Source: Quillaja saponaria (taxonomy: Eukaryota > Streptophyta > Magnoliopsida > Fabales > Quillajaceae). Taken from it: a stretch of DNA of 64,000 nucleotides. The stretch is from positions 1,488,001 through 1,552,000 of the forward strand of contig CM055607.1 of NCBI GenBank assembly GCA_029379385.1, read 5' to 3'. Position 1 is the first letter of the stretch; every line of letters begins with the position of its first letter. A program made the position numbers and the translations under genes. Below are positions 1 through 16,419 of this stretch, piece after piece. The notes beneath the pieces are model-generated. The model was given only the letters and a program-made list of their open reading frames with translations, did no database searches and had not been told where the DNA came from.

Positions 1-2560
1 TCACTATCAATCTTGATATGACTTTTCAGATAGAGAGAAAGTATTGATGGCTTAATTGATTTAAGGTGGTAATTAATAAAAAAACAAAAGTAGTAATTAT
101 AGATATTAAGGAAAAGAAGACAAAAAAAATAATATATTGAAAAGATTAATGATGGTTTAATTAATTATCATATATATTATGGGCGCGTGTGAGAAGAATT
201 AACATAGAATCTTGTATTAGATATGGTTGTTTAAATGCAACTTTCTGAAAGTGAATTAAAACCCAATCCATCTTCCATTAATGGCTTCAAGTATATGTAT
301 GACTTTCATGCTTTCTTTTATATGATAAATTTGATCATCTCCATATACTACTTAAAGAGGAAGGAAAAAAAAATAAAAAAATAACAAGTTTAAGAATTAA
401 GACACATACTAACAATCTTAAAGAAAAGATTTTCTTATAATATATACTCACATTAAATTATGTTTATTTTTTGCTGTATATACTACATATATACACATGT
501 TTTGAGAATATTAATTCTAGCTTGTTTGTCATATATACAACTAGCATGAGTTCCATGTGTGAACAAGTGCACAAACCTTTAGTTGCAATGCATATAAAAG
601 GGCCATGCATTATTATTGCAGCAGCTTGCAACATGTCTATATATAAATACAAAGAAAGGGAGGGGTAATCATATATATATATATAGCTAGAAAATCAATC
701 TTGGCCTTCTTCTTATTCTTAGAAATAAATTCACTTCATCATCATTTTCAGTTCCATATTGCAAGGCAACTATGTAGCTACATTCACATTAGGCAGGACT
801 ACATGTTAGGATATTTTCTCTGTAATATATACTTGATAACGTATAAATCGTTCATTTAACTTGAATATAGGGGTGAAGAGAAAAATATTAGTTACATATT
901 CTTTCTAAAACAAGAGAAGACCGAACGAATCACTTTCTAACTTAGATGCTTTGACTAACTAGCTTATATACAAGTCAATTTATCAATTTAAATTTTTTTC
1001 AAAAGGGTAAAAAACAAAACAACATAAAGCTTTATTTCCTAAATGCACGGCTAACATCATCCTTTTAAGTCAAAATTTGATCCACAAGTGAGATCATTAA
1101 ATTTGTCGTTGTCATGGCCGGTGACCGATTTTGTTTCTTGTGGAATTTGGTCGGATGGGAAGCACCTGTGATATGCTACCAGAGTGGCCTCAATAGGAGC
1201 TTCCAACATTCATTAATTAACCCAACTTCAACTCAATCATATACATTATGACATTAATTAATTTTTATTATTTTCATACGTGTAGTGAATTAGTCGCAAT
1301 ATATGTAAATTGACCTAGACCTAGATATTATTAGTTGTAAATTTTTAAAAAAATACATATAATAATATATAAATTAATCCAAAAAGTAACTATACTTATT
1401 TGAAAAAAAAAAAAAAGAAAAGATTTAATAAATCTCAAACAAGTTGAAAAGCTTAATTAAACTAAGTTTGTTGAATTACTCCATATACAAAACCAATGAA
1501 TTAATGAAAACACAGCCGCAATAAAGAAACTTAAGGAGGATGATGGTCTTTAATTAGTGAGGAGCTTATAAGTCATCATTTTGGTAAGGCCCCCTCAGTC
1601 CCTGAGGGTAGGGACCGTAGGGTATGTGGTGGGGTTGCTTCAGCAAACAAGAAAATAGAAATAGTGTGTATCAAGATTCAAGGCAAGTTGTTGATAAATA
1701 TGTATCTGCTGCCTGCTGGGGCGGTTTGTGGGACTACTGCTCAGGGGCTCAAGCTATTTTATTTGTCAACATCCTCATCATAATATAAATATCACTTCAC
1801 CTCCATATAGAGATCCTAACAAACCTTCTAGAAACAAATTTACAAAGAGGTTTATTATTTATAATTAACTAATTAAGTTGGCTAGCTCTTCATGACTATC
1901 AATAGAGAGAGAGAGAGAGAATTAGGGTTAATTAATTAAATGAAGGTTGATAATGACATGCCTCCTCACAAGTCACAACCAAGTTGTTTAATTAATTCCA
2001 TTTTTATATTTCTCCTAGGAATTTGTGTTCATAGATGTACTCATGATTGCTTGTGAGAATTATTCCTGTTGTCTGTTCTTGTTCCTATACCTATGTTTGT
2101 CGGGATTATTCTTTCCTTTTGTCTCTTCTTGTTCCTATATTTTGCCAATAACCTATGGTGTTCTTCTTTTGGTAGCTTTTGACAATATTCTTTTTATGTT
2201 TGGACAAAATTTGACACGGACAATTTCTTGATAAAATATAAATTTTAAAAATAATTTCTACAAAAGTTAATAGATATTTTTTTTTTTGTATTTTATGGGT
2301 TTCTTATGTTTATCTGTTATGTGATTCTACATAAGAATAAGATTTAATTTTTGCTTTTTCATGGAGAAAAACAATTGCTATTATATCTTAAAGCAAGGAA
2401 GAGAAGGTGCCAAAAATAATAGCACTGAATTGGGTGTTAACCATGCCTGATTAATGAAAAGCAACATTCAATGAGAAAAAAAAAAAAAACTCCAGTCACA
2501 CACAATACTCCTTAGTAAAAATGATCCAGAATAGTGATCATCTATAGAGGTGTGAATAGA
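1..2560. other. Intergenic, no gene recognised
   Basis: AT-rich DNA with only short ORFs of low-complexity composition and no family match I recognise. It holds a GA microsatellite near 1905-1922, several A or T runs, and one conspicuously GC-rich stretch at about 1589-1765 that is reported separately. The gene to its right ends at 2716, so part of the right edge should be that gene's 3' UTR. Confidence 0.6.
1589..1765. other. GC-rich segment with short hairpins, possible ncRNA
   Basis: This stretch is much richer in G and C than the several kilobases around it. It contains nested short inverted repeats: GTCCCT and AGGGAC around a 6-base loop, CCTCA with TGAGG, and TTGC with GCAA around TTCA. 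There is no ORF of note. It does not match any miRNA, snoRNA, TAS or housekeeping RNA I can recall. It could be an unannotated ncRNA or just a composition island. Confidence 0.2.
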
Positions 2561-2715
2561 GGAAAATCAATGAAATTGCATAACAATTACAGCTTTAAGC
2601 CCGAATAAATTCCATAACAACATACCCCCATATATAAGAAGCTAGCTAAAGGACTATTGACTCTACAGGTGGCGAAAAAGAACAGAAAACATGGTATCAG
2701 TCACCTTCCTAAGGA

Positions 2716-5700
2716 TTAAAGGAAATTCCTCTGAAAAGTTCCTGCAGAGAACCTTGAGGTTAAGCCCTGAGCCATGTTCTCTGAATCCAATTTTATATCT
2801 TTTCTACCAGCTGCCAAGTCCTTTTCACGGTCCCAAGGCTTCCATGGATGTTGCCCCGCCCAATCTTCTTTCTCTGTTGGCTGCTTGGATTTTCGCTTCG
2901 AATGGTTTGCAGCTTTCTCTTGGTGCTTTTGAACCAATGATTTTGACCGTTTCGCCTTATTGTACTTGTCAACCAAATCTGCATCTGAACTTGTCCGTTT
3001 CTTTTCTTCTTCATTTGAGGCGAGGGCAGCAGTCTCATTGTAAGCTTCTAAGAAACTGCAGTTGTAAATAACTTTTTGTTAGGAAGCTCCTCAAATCGCA
3101 AGGGGAAAGAGCATGATGGGATGGTTTTGCAAAATGACAATGAAAATCATTCTTAAGACATACTTCATTTTTGCCTTTTGGGCTTTGTCTGAGGGAGTGT
3201 CTGTCCAAATACTAGTATCACCACGCCCTTCTTTCGAGCCCCGGCTAAACTTTGTTGATTGCATAGTCATTCCTGGCTGCAGAATTAATAAATAGAAAGA
3301 AACAGCAAAAGTGATCATCGTAGCCATCAATTTTCAAGCAAGAATTTTGGGTTTATATCCATTCACTGACAAATCAGAATGTCTATTATCAACATGAATT
3401 TGTCACCCAAATTTGAAAATAAAATAGAAAAAGAAAACATGAGAAGAAAGAATTTTTTTTATTTCAAAGGGCATTAAATTTTATTGAGTACCGCTATATT
3501 GATAAGGCCTAAGGGATGGTCATTGTGGATTACCAATTGTCCCAAAAGCTTAAAGCTGATAGGATGGCACATTGTCAACTAGCAAAAGGAAATAAAATTT
3601 CGGGAAGACTTGATCTGAATCCAGACCCAAATATGCATATGTGATATGACAATAGTTATCCATTGTAACAAAAAATGTTTCCGCTATAACTGAACTTATC
3701 TCAGTTTAATTGATGTCAGCGAACCAAGAACATATTTGTTTTAGTGGAATTGATTCCTAAAGTCTCCTAATTGGGCGTAACAGCAACATTGTTTTGAAGC
3801 AGAAGCTTGATTCAAATAATCAAGATTCTCACAAACCATCAATCAATAACAAGACAGAACCAAATAAATGGAAGTTCTTACTTTCCTTTCAGGAGGTAGT
3901 GTTGTCATCCATTCATCCCTTTTTGGTGCCACTTTAACCTCCATCTCTGCCAGAAGCACATCATCACCTTCCATGGATATACCTGCAAATAAACATCTCT
4001 CTTACAATTAGATATATAGCTTCATCAGTGGAAGTAGAAATATCATAAAATCGCACTTTTGACACTGCAATTACAAGTAAACGCTGAAGCTAAGGGGGCA
4101 GTCTTGTCCCCACATGACTTCATTGGAAAATAATTGCTCTAAATAGGAATATAAACACTGATCATCTTGCCTGCAACTTCAATAAGTCATCAAAGAAGCA
4201 ATTCAATGTCACGAACGTCATCAAGATACCTTGAATAGATATGACCTAACTACTGAGCAACAGCAGTTTCTATATTGGTCAGAGCCATGACAACTACAGT
4301 CCATCAAGTAAGTTTGTCTACATACTCCTGCTACAAAATCACCTGAAGCTATTTAACCCTTTATGAAGTTCACTCACTATCACAAATTTTTTAAGAAAAA
4401 GGAAGCAAAGTTTGAAAGAGAAATGCAAAAGTTGCATTCTTCTATTATGGAAACAGTAGAGGGAAAGCTAGTATTTCTTATTTCAAAAAAGGATAGCAGT
4501 CCTCTTCCTTGTATACCCTTCTTTCTTCTATTAATAGAACCTTTTTTTTTTTTCTCTCAGACCACAATGAAACATGATAATGGTTCTAGCACTTTCATTG
4601 TGTTTGTGAATTTACTCTAAAAGCCCAAAATGACAGGTTATATCATAACAAAATATTACAAAGCAAGCCCAGTAACTCCTGATTTCTCGGCCTAATTGGT
4701 CCTGAAAGAGGAACAGAATATGCCTAAACCAGAAAATCTACCAGAACCAACCTGCACTCCTTTACATTGGGCCAGTCAGTTTTACCATCCTTACCAGATC
4801 ACCTATTATGAAACCCCAATCAAATTTGGGTCAGCTAGAGTGGGTTCAAACCTGAATCCATCCAATCGATGAACACCCTAGGAAACTGTATAATCTTGGC
4901 TTGTTCTCTTACGCACTTATATGTGAGTGAGAGGCACAGTGAGAGTAGAAACAAGCAAGGTAGTAGCTGTGGCCTGTGGGGAGCAAAGATAGACATTGGA
5001 TATCAGTATGAAATGGCTAACCTTGTGACCTTCTCCACAGTGCAGCCTCCTGCATTGCTTTTAACTCAGCCTGCAGAAGTTAAAGGCACATGTGACGAAC
5101 ACAGGTTGGGTAATGACTAGTCTTTAATTAGAGTCAGACAATCACTTAGGTAACCTTTATTACCTTAAATTCCTCTTGTTCCTCCTTGAGTTTGATTTTT
5201 TCATCTAGCACTTTTCGCTACAAAAGCACACAAGGTTTTATTGTAGCATAATCCAAGTGTAAACATTACATAACAGATATAAAGCAGGGAATAGAGTACA
5301 AAGTCCAGTTAACAATATATCCAACGGATAAGCTCATAAGCTATAAAAAAATATATATATATTCAAATGAAGAAAAACAAAAAATGCAACGTAACACACA
5401 TTTAAGCATGTATGTATTTAATCATTAGCATGAAAGGAAAAAATTGGCAGTGGATTATGAACTTCGAAATTATAAGATGTATGCTGTATTTTCATTCAAT
5501 AACTTCCAAATTTCAACTCAAAGCTTCTTGAGTAAATTACTCCGGCCTCCCTCGGCTTTACATAAAATTACAAGGATGCCTTTTTCATTTTAAAGTATAA
5601 AAGAAAAACTAGACAACCAAATTTGATAGTTGAATATGCATAATAAGATTTTCCATCCTATTAATAAATCCTCCTTTTGTGTAAAATCTGGAAAAATGCA

Positions 5701-8700
5701 TGGAAGTCCTTTAATTACTCAAATTTTCTTCCATTGGTTGAAGGCTCGAAACTGGATAGGGAAATGTAAGTGCCTACAAATTCGATGTATTTCATACGAA
5801 ATGAATGATTCATTGACTTTTCAAAAGTTCAAATCCCAACAATTTCTTTACATATAAATATAAAATTATTACCTTGAATTATGACAAATTTATTCACTTA
5901 GCTCCCTAATGTAAAATCATAGAGGTTGCTTTCAATTCATCTCAGATACACAGATCTGTCTTTGACTGTTATCTTGTAAGATAAATACGCTATAGTGTTT
6001 TAGATGATAATAATTCATCTCAAACAGGGGAAGGGGAGTTAAAAGAAAGATCCTTTAAACAAGGTGTTAACTGGTAAGGACCTGATATATGTCCATTTAG
6101 ATACCTAGAGCTGCCTATTTTATTACAAGTTGTCATAAAATTTTCCAGTCATATATATAGGATGAGATAAAGAAATTTCATTTCAATATTTGCCAAGTCC
6201 AGAGACATATCCTCAGTCAATCCTAGTACTAAATGCAGTTTCTTCGTGACGGCAATAACCACAATAAAGAGTGAAAGATATAAATATAGCTATTCTTAAA
6301 ATACTATGTATATTAAAACTCACATTTTGCTCAAAAAGTGAAAGCCTCAGCAGTAAACAAACAGATTACATATGGCTCAAAGAAATAAAAAAAAAATATA
6401 GGCCACTCACTTTGTCCGGGTCTTGCAAGTCTTTGAAAGCTTTATTCAACTTGATAAAAGCTTGGTGGGCTTGAGGATGAGAGCATTTGTCTGGGTGCAC
6501 CAGAAGAGACATCTTCCAGTACCTGGCCAGATGTAAAATAACAAAGTAATCAAATGATGAGAAAATAAATGGTGATAGCTGATTATAAGAAAGTTTATAA
6601 TTATAGTAACGCTGAAAGTGATGATGATGATATATCTTTTATGGGTCTAAGATGATGATGAAAATTAACAACCCCCCCCCCCCCCCCAAACAAAAAAAAA
6701 ACAAAAGTTCATATATGAAGTGTAGGTAAGCTTCCTTAGTTATGTTTGCATGAACTCCTGATCCTGACATATTGTACTTTAGATTCTGGCAAAAAATAAT
6801 GACTAATATTTCAAATATTATTTATTTGAAACTTCTCTTAGTAGATTAAAATAAAGATAATAAAGACGCATTTTCCACCAATCAATTGAATTATAGGGAG
6901 AAAATGGTGGAATCAGCTTTTTTAGAAGCTTTCATCCTCGATCAAACATCACAGAATCAATAGTGGAAGTAAGTATTCACCAAGACAAAAATTAATAATC
7001 TCACCTTTTCTTTATGTTATCCGCTGACATATTATGGTTCACTCCGACAACATCGTACGGGGAATCCCCTTCAACTCCCATGATTCTCGTGACCTAAGAA
7101 ATAAACAATAGAGTTGACGAGCTATAATCTCTATATGCACTTGCTAAAAACTATGCAAACAACACAGTAACCAAATACCTCTTCAAAACGCTCCGCTTCA
7201 TTAGCTGATTCAGCTTCAGCAACCACAGCAGGCGGTGGAGGTCCTATAAATGTTTCAGTATCTTCCTCCAATTCAGCTTCTCTAAACATATGTTAAAAAT
7301 ATTACTTAGGCTCTTTTAGTTATTTTTCAAATAAGTAAAATTAATGTTAGACAGCTTCATTAATGAAGTAGAATTCATTGACCAGGACATTTTTATCAAA
7401 TAATTTTTTTATTTTTTATTTTTTATAGAAAAAATCACTGAGGAAATACCTCAATTCAGCCTGTGCCTCAGTTAATTTGGCAGCAGCAGCAAGTAATTCA
7501 GCTGATGGCATTTCAGGGCCAATCGTCCTGCCATGTAATGTAAGCAATAATAATAAAATAAATGAAACTTCTTTTTTTGCATGAACAGATAAATAAATAT
7601 CAAGAAATGGATGAATCTAGATTTTGTTGATCATATGGAAATATAATTAGTCTCATAAGATGGTAGATGACTATAGAATAAATTTACCTTTGAGGTCAAT
7701 AACTACATATTTCTTACTTTCCTTACTAAATAAGCAATTTAAAAGTAAAGAACCCAATATGGAATTTCTTATTCATAGTAACATGGAAAGGGGATTAATG
7801 GATCATTTGGATGTATAAATTATGATTTCAGAAAGCAAGTAGTGTATTAGTGTGTATTTTAGCCATGTCATGAAGAAAGAAAATTCTAGTCACCTTCTTC
7901 TAGGAGTAACAGGATCATCATTTGCACATGGAGTTCCAAGATTATTGTCATCTCCCTTCTGTCTGCATCCCACATCCTTTGCAGCTGAATTTAAATCAAT
8001 TGTTGTTGCAGTATCGTCAACTTGTGGCTCTTTAGGCTCTATGCAAGATTCAATTAGAGAGCCAACAACCTCCAAAGTAGGGCAAACTTTGGAAGGCAAT
8101 AAGAATACTCTATCCCCATTTTCCTTTAGATTTAATGAAAGGAAGAGCTTCTTTAGATGCTTAATCAGAGATCTTTCAGATATGCCCTTTATATCAACAG
8201 CTTGCCCGTCATCAATCATTTGCAGAAGCTATATCAGAAACAGTGTTAATAAGAACTATCACATACATATGCACCACTATACAAATTAGGATGGAGGAAC
8301 AGAGAACATAAAGCTGAAACAACTGCTTGTATGGAGGAGTCCCAAAAACAGATCATGCAAATCAAACTCCATTGAAGAAGACCAGGGGGTAAGAGAAAAA
8401 AAAAATAACAGCCTTAGCATTTATTTTGGTTCGGGGGGCTGGGGAGACAGCCTTAGTTTGGAATAGCAAGAAAAGAAAAAAACAGTTCCCCTTGTTTAGA
8501 TACAGAGAATGGCAATGGGCTGTGTCACAATCAAAATGAGAATTTACAAAAGAAGTTGCTTGCTGTAAAGGCCATTAAGTGCCAAGTGAACATTGTGTGG
8601 TTACAGGTTCAAATGTTCAACTGACAAATGAAACTTCATCTGTCCTGTCTTCCACCTCATAAGGGAGTTGCATTCCGAGAGACCCAAATCTCCACTGCTA

Positions 8701-9592
8701 TTGTCAAGCTTGGACATACTTAAACAGCCCAATTGAGACCGTGACCACGCCTTGGTAAAACAGAGATGATGTGGTCAATCCCCCAAACCAAGGTGAGTGT
8801 GGTCTTTAAGCAAAACCAACTAAAACAAAGTTTCATTATTGCAATTGTCTTATGCATTGTACATGCAGAAATATAAAGCTTGACCTAATCAAAAACTACT
8901 GACTAGCATCTCCTCCTATTGTATATGTCTCCAGATTTAATTGCATTGTAGACTTAATGAAGCTACTGATATCATCATTCACACCAGCTGCTGAGCTTCC
9001 TTCTACAAAATCATTCGTGTTTTCTTTTCCCAACACATTAATCATTTCTAATCAACTTAAATTAAGCTTCAAACTTAAGAGTTCAGTAAATCAAGTTATC
9101 TTGATAATCCATAAATCCAACCACAACAACAGGAATAATATCTGTGCAATCACTCCAGAATCAAAAAATATATATTGGTAGTAAGAATACCTGTTTTAAA
9201 TCGTTCCCAACATTAGGAAACTCCTTCAACATGTCTCGCACCACAAATTCGGGTTCAATCCTTAACCTCGGGGCATCTTCCGACCCATTACTCGAAGACC
9301 CAGACCCATTTTCATCAGACTCGTAAGCCCTCTTCTTCTTATTCCCCTCTCTCCTTAGTTTCTTTTCGTGCCTCTCTCTATCTCTTCCCCTTCTCCCTTT
9401 CTTCTTTCTTCTTTTTTCGTCCCTTTCCCTTCTCCTCTCCCTCTCTCTACTGGACCGGCCTTCGCTTCTTCTGCGAGAATCCTTTCGGTGTCGGTGCCGT
9501 CTCGTTGAAGATTGGTCGAACTCGTCTGAGCTCGACGCTAGAGATGAAGAACTTGTTGTATCCTCTGACTGCTTCTTTGTTTTGTTGCCCAT
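2716..9592 (-). CDS. J-domain protein with GPALPP/DUF3752 C-terminus
   Basis: Eleven coding exons: 9592-9191, 8228-7894, 7527-7450, 7281-7179, 7093-7005, 6522-6411, 5217-5164, 5070-5022, 3982-3882, 3276-3164, 3055-2716. They join in phase into 591 aa. The N-terminal ~100 residues are Ser/Arg/Glu/Lys-rich and low complexity. A segment with IGPPPP lies near residue 285. A J domain runs about 316-385, with HPD at about 345-347, the Hsp70-stimulating motif. The C-terminal third is basic, ends with KHQ-rich segments plus a PWKPWDRE motif, and resembles the GPALPP1/DUF3752 family. Length and order agree with Arabidopsis At1g65280 as I remember it (about 588 aa). It is probably a nuclear co-chaperone, possibly splicing-linked; that role is inferred. 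The start is the first ATG of a clean 134-codon first exon. The gene is divergent from the UBC gene at 11.5 kb. Confidence 0.85.
6672..6687. repeat. Poly-C tract (about 16 C)
   Basis: An uninterrupted run of about 16 C followed by A-rich sequence, inside an intron of the J-domain gene. On the transcribed RNA (minus strand) it is a poly-G run. Confidence 0.9.
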
Positions 9593-9599
9593 TTTTTAG

Positions 9600-11500
9600 G
9601 AGCCTGGAAAGCTATGAAGCTAGAAACAGATTCGTGCATGCGACAATTGCATGATTGGTGGTCCAGGTGCCTTTCTGAAAATCAAGGGAAACACCTGAGG
9701 GAGATTTGCGGGTCGAGAAAATCCTAAAACTGCAAGCTCAAACTGCAGGGATTAGACTACTGTGTTTGGCACGAAGGAAAATTTTGTGGGTGCATCAACT
9801 TTTTTCCGCTATATTATTATTATAGTCCCTAAGGTTTCATATATTTTGATTTTCTTTTCTCCAAAATGTTTAATTTTAATTAAATGCATATCTTCCTACT
9901 CATTATTGTTAGTGAAAAAAATATAGATTAAAGCTCTCACCAAAATAATTAAAGATTAATATTCTGACTTGGGCTTTAATATGGAAGATTATTTCTCTTT
10001 ATTCAAGATATTTAAAAGCTTGTTATCTTTATCCATGATTCAAGCGGTAATACATGTTTGAGTTCAATTATTAGAAGTTCTCTACAAAGTCCACTGGAAA
10101 ATATTTGTAAAGGTGGACAACAGCAAATCCCGAAACAACATAGACTCATACTCAAAAGGTGTAAGAATAATAGTGAAAAATCAAAAAAAATAAGTGTTAC
10201 TTTTTTTATTTATATAAAATTTATAACTCATTTGATATATTGTATAAATATAACATGATAATATAAAATTATTTAATTAACTCTTAAACGATATTTGAAA
10301 ACAAATAACATAAAATTACATATACAAGATGTTATATGTGGTTTCACATAAGTCACCAATTTGTTCGTTGATTTATATATTATATATAATTCATAAAAAA
10401 ATGTCTATTCAATCCTTAATGTTTGAATAATATATTCAAGATATTTTATAGCAAATTGTTTGTCACTCTAAATGTTTATTTGTGAATCCTAATAAATCAG
10501 TTGTGACTGATATTTTTTGTGTTTGGCATTTTTTTTAATACTTCATAGTACATCGTCATTAATATCGTCTTATGTACTAAAATACATTGCATCTTAATTA
10601 AATTATTAGATTATATGACGATATTTATTAGTTAGTACACATATCAATGCAAAATGTCAAATTTTTAACCAATTTATGTGTTAAGAGAATTTTAATAAAA
10701 CGTATAAGATTATTATCCTCTACAAAATTAAAGATTACACAACGAAACTAACATGTGGTACACACATCATTCTCATACTATTGTGATAGAAGATTGTCGA
10801 TATCTCGAATAGAATGATTGGGTTTGTGTGTTGTCTCACTATTATCAAAAAGTCAATATGTGTGGTTCATTTTGAGTATTTGGATCACTCTACCTATGCT
10901 CATGTTACAATATGAGAGCTTTGCTATTGTCAATCAATGCTCTTCTTCTTGGTTAAGTACTCCATAGAGATTGCTTTCATTTGCTAATTGTTTTCTTTGT
11001 GTTTTTTGTTGCACAATTTATTTATTTTTACTTATTTCAAAACAATTCAAACAAAGAAAATACAAAATAATACATCTATGTTTAAAATTCTCAAATATTA
11101 TTTAAGATAAAAAAGAAAAAATTGCAAGTATTCTTGGATTTTTTGTCTACATATGAATTAATTTTCTAAGACGAAGTATTATTATCAAACTTCTTATTTA
11201 ATTAATTTATGTAAATGATAAGAAAATCATATATCACACATTTAAAAGAAAAAGAAAAAGGAAAAGAAACTTCTAGACTTCATTGAAGTCTTGTATTGTA
11301 AAATTAAAAATTTGGGGGAAAAAGCCCAAAAAAGAGGAGTTTACAAAAAAAATCGAGTTGTGTCAAATATATAACGCGAGTCCAAAGTTGCAGCCGTGCA
11401 TGGCAAGTATCCAATAAGACGGACGGGTTCCTAACTCTATCCAATATAACAAAAAAGACCTTCCTCCACCAACTCTGTCGTTCCTGGACTCGTGGTTTCA
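9600..11500. other. Divergent intergenic region
   Basis: This 1.9 kb separates the divergent J-domain and UBC genes. The first ~200 bases should be the promoter and leader of the J-domain gene. 9840-11280 is very AT-rich with no credible ORF. No transposon ends were recognised. Confidence 0.5.
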
Positions 11501-12184
11501 TTTCTGTTGATATCGAACCCTAGCTTGCAGGTGAGCGAGATTTGCACACCGCTCAAATTCTATCCGATTACTGTTCCGTACATTCTTATCTCTATACTGT
11601 TTGTTTTCTGGGTTTCTGATTGCTGACGTTAAGGTAAAAATTTTGGATTTTGGCAGAGATTTCATATTCAATTTTCCTTTTGGCTTTTAGGGTTTTATAA
11701 TTGTGATTTCTATGATTGATTCAGATGTGGGATTGATTTTCATATAGGGAGTTTTGATAGGTTTGTGTATGAAATTGGTTGTTGATAATGTACGCACATA
11801 AGAAAGGGCGATGATTTGATTTTGTTGCTGATCGTACATTTTTGAGTCTGTTTGAATTATTTTTTGATTTTATTTTAATATTTGATCATTTACTATATCG
11901 GATTATTGATTTAGTTATGCAAAGGCTATACATGGATTGACACTTCACAGAACTGTTGTTAATCCTAATTGTTTCTTGTTCTTCTGGGTCTTGGGTCTTG
12001 GATGATGCATGTCACTGTTCTTATTTAAAGCATTCGAGTTACTTATTTCCTCCTCTTCATCTTCTGTTTCTCTGTGTTTTACCCTTTCTGAATTATTACA
12101 GATTAAATAAATTGCATATGTTTTCCTATAATTTTGTGCTTATGAAACCTCTTTTGTTTGTGTCTCAAACTTTCCAGATTCCCA

Positions 12185-14979
<2,795 letters not shown>

Positions 14980-16400
14980 ATCTGATGAATGTTTTGGTTC
15001 CAGAAAGGTCATGAGTAAAAAGAAGCTAAGATGGTGATGTCAATTGGTTTATACATATAAAGATAGTGGTTATGCTTTTCACCAATAATCCAAAGTTGGA
15101 AATTTAGGTTCAAGGATTTTCCAATATTTATCTCAAAAAATTGTTTTGCTTGGTACTTACTTATTTACCCTCTCTTATCATTTCTTACATCATTATGTGG
15201 GGCTTTAAGGGCTAATGACAACTATACTAGAATATTCATCGTGTTTTGTGAAGGTAATACTAGAGTTGCGGTTATTCTAGCTGGATACCATGCTCTAGAT
15301 ATCAATGTTTTTCTTGTTGGGAAATTAAGATCAGAATCTTTCCCAAAGTTATGTATGGAGCAGTCTATATATTTTTTATGTGTCTCTTCACTCTTGGATT
15401 TTAGGCGATATTGTAAATTTTCATTTTCAGTAATGCTTGTGAAATGGATTTTACACCTCAAATTTTTTATTTTTCATTCCATCCTATGTAGAATTGAAGT
15501 TTTTGACCAGTTAGTTCAGAGTTCCAGTCTTGGGGAATCCTTTTATCTGTTGGCACTATAAATGTGGTAATTATGCTCATTCCATGCTGTGTTCCAGTAG
15601 TCCTATACAGGAGGGTGAAGTTAAAGGATTTAAATTTAATAATACCATATTACTAAGTATACTTCATGATGTCTCCACAAATAATAATCCAATTATCACT
15701 TTCTGTTTTTTTTCTTGTCGTGAAATATCAATTTGTTGTTTCAATACCAAATTTTATCTCCGTTATTCATCCTATTTTATTTTGCTTCATAAGTAGAAGA
15801 AAACTTTCTCTTCTAATATTTTTTTTGTTTCCTTCTATTTTTTCTCTTGCTGCTGAGAGTGAGCCCTAGATAATCTCAATTTCAGATATAATTCTTCGAA
15901 GTTTCAGACTCATGAAACTTCTTGATGCGAAGTGTGTGAAAGAAAGATGCCAAAAAAGTGACAATAGTGATGGCCGACCTAGCAATAGCCTCACATCAAT
16001 ACAAGACAAAATACATTACCTTTTTTCCTTTGGCTACTTGCATATGCTTTACGGTTTGACAAATCAGGTGTAATTAAGGGGGCCATTTTTCCTCTATCTC
16101 TCTCAAGTCACAGCCCATACACAACCAAAGAATCAAACAGCTGTGCTGCCTTTGCATACACTTGTAGTTAGATGAAGCATATAAAGAATTAAAGTGAAGA
16201 GAAACTCAAAAAAGAGTTGGTCTTTTTGCTTATTATCATTTCAGAGCACATACACTCAACTCAAGGCCTGTGAGTAATTTGCTTCAAACTTTGCATGTGA
16301 TTCTAAAGAGATAAGGTGTAAGGTCACAACCAAAGGTCTATTTAAAACCATCTTCTTTCACCCATTTTCACTAAGAAATCTCACTTTAAATTAAACTATC
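14980..16400. other. UBC 3' UTR and upstream region of GASA gene
   Basis: Holds the UBC 3' UTR and then non-coding sequence up to the GASA promoter. ORFs here are short and composition-driven. Nothing else recognised. Confidence 0.5.
16339..16346 (+). promoter_or_regulatory. Putative TATA box of GASA copy 1
   Basis: TATTTAAA about 75 bases before the ATG at 16420, in a plausible position for a plant TATA box with a short leader. Confidence 0.4.
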
Positions 16401-16419
16401 TAAGTCATAATTCATAACA

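Noticed and set aside
7852..8289. 145-codon plus-strand ORF
   Set aside because: Antisense to exon 2 of the J-domain gene, whose frame continues correctly across splice sites.
8590..8640. tRNA-like B box (GGTTCAAATGTTCAA)
   Set aside because: No A box or cloverleaf around it; lies in an intron of the J-domain gene.
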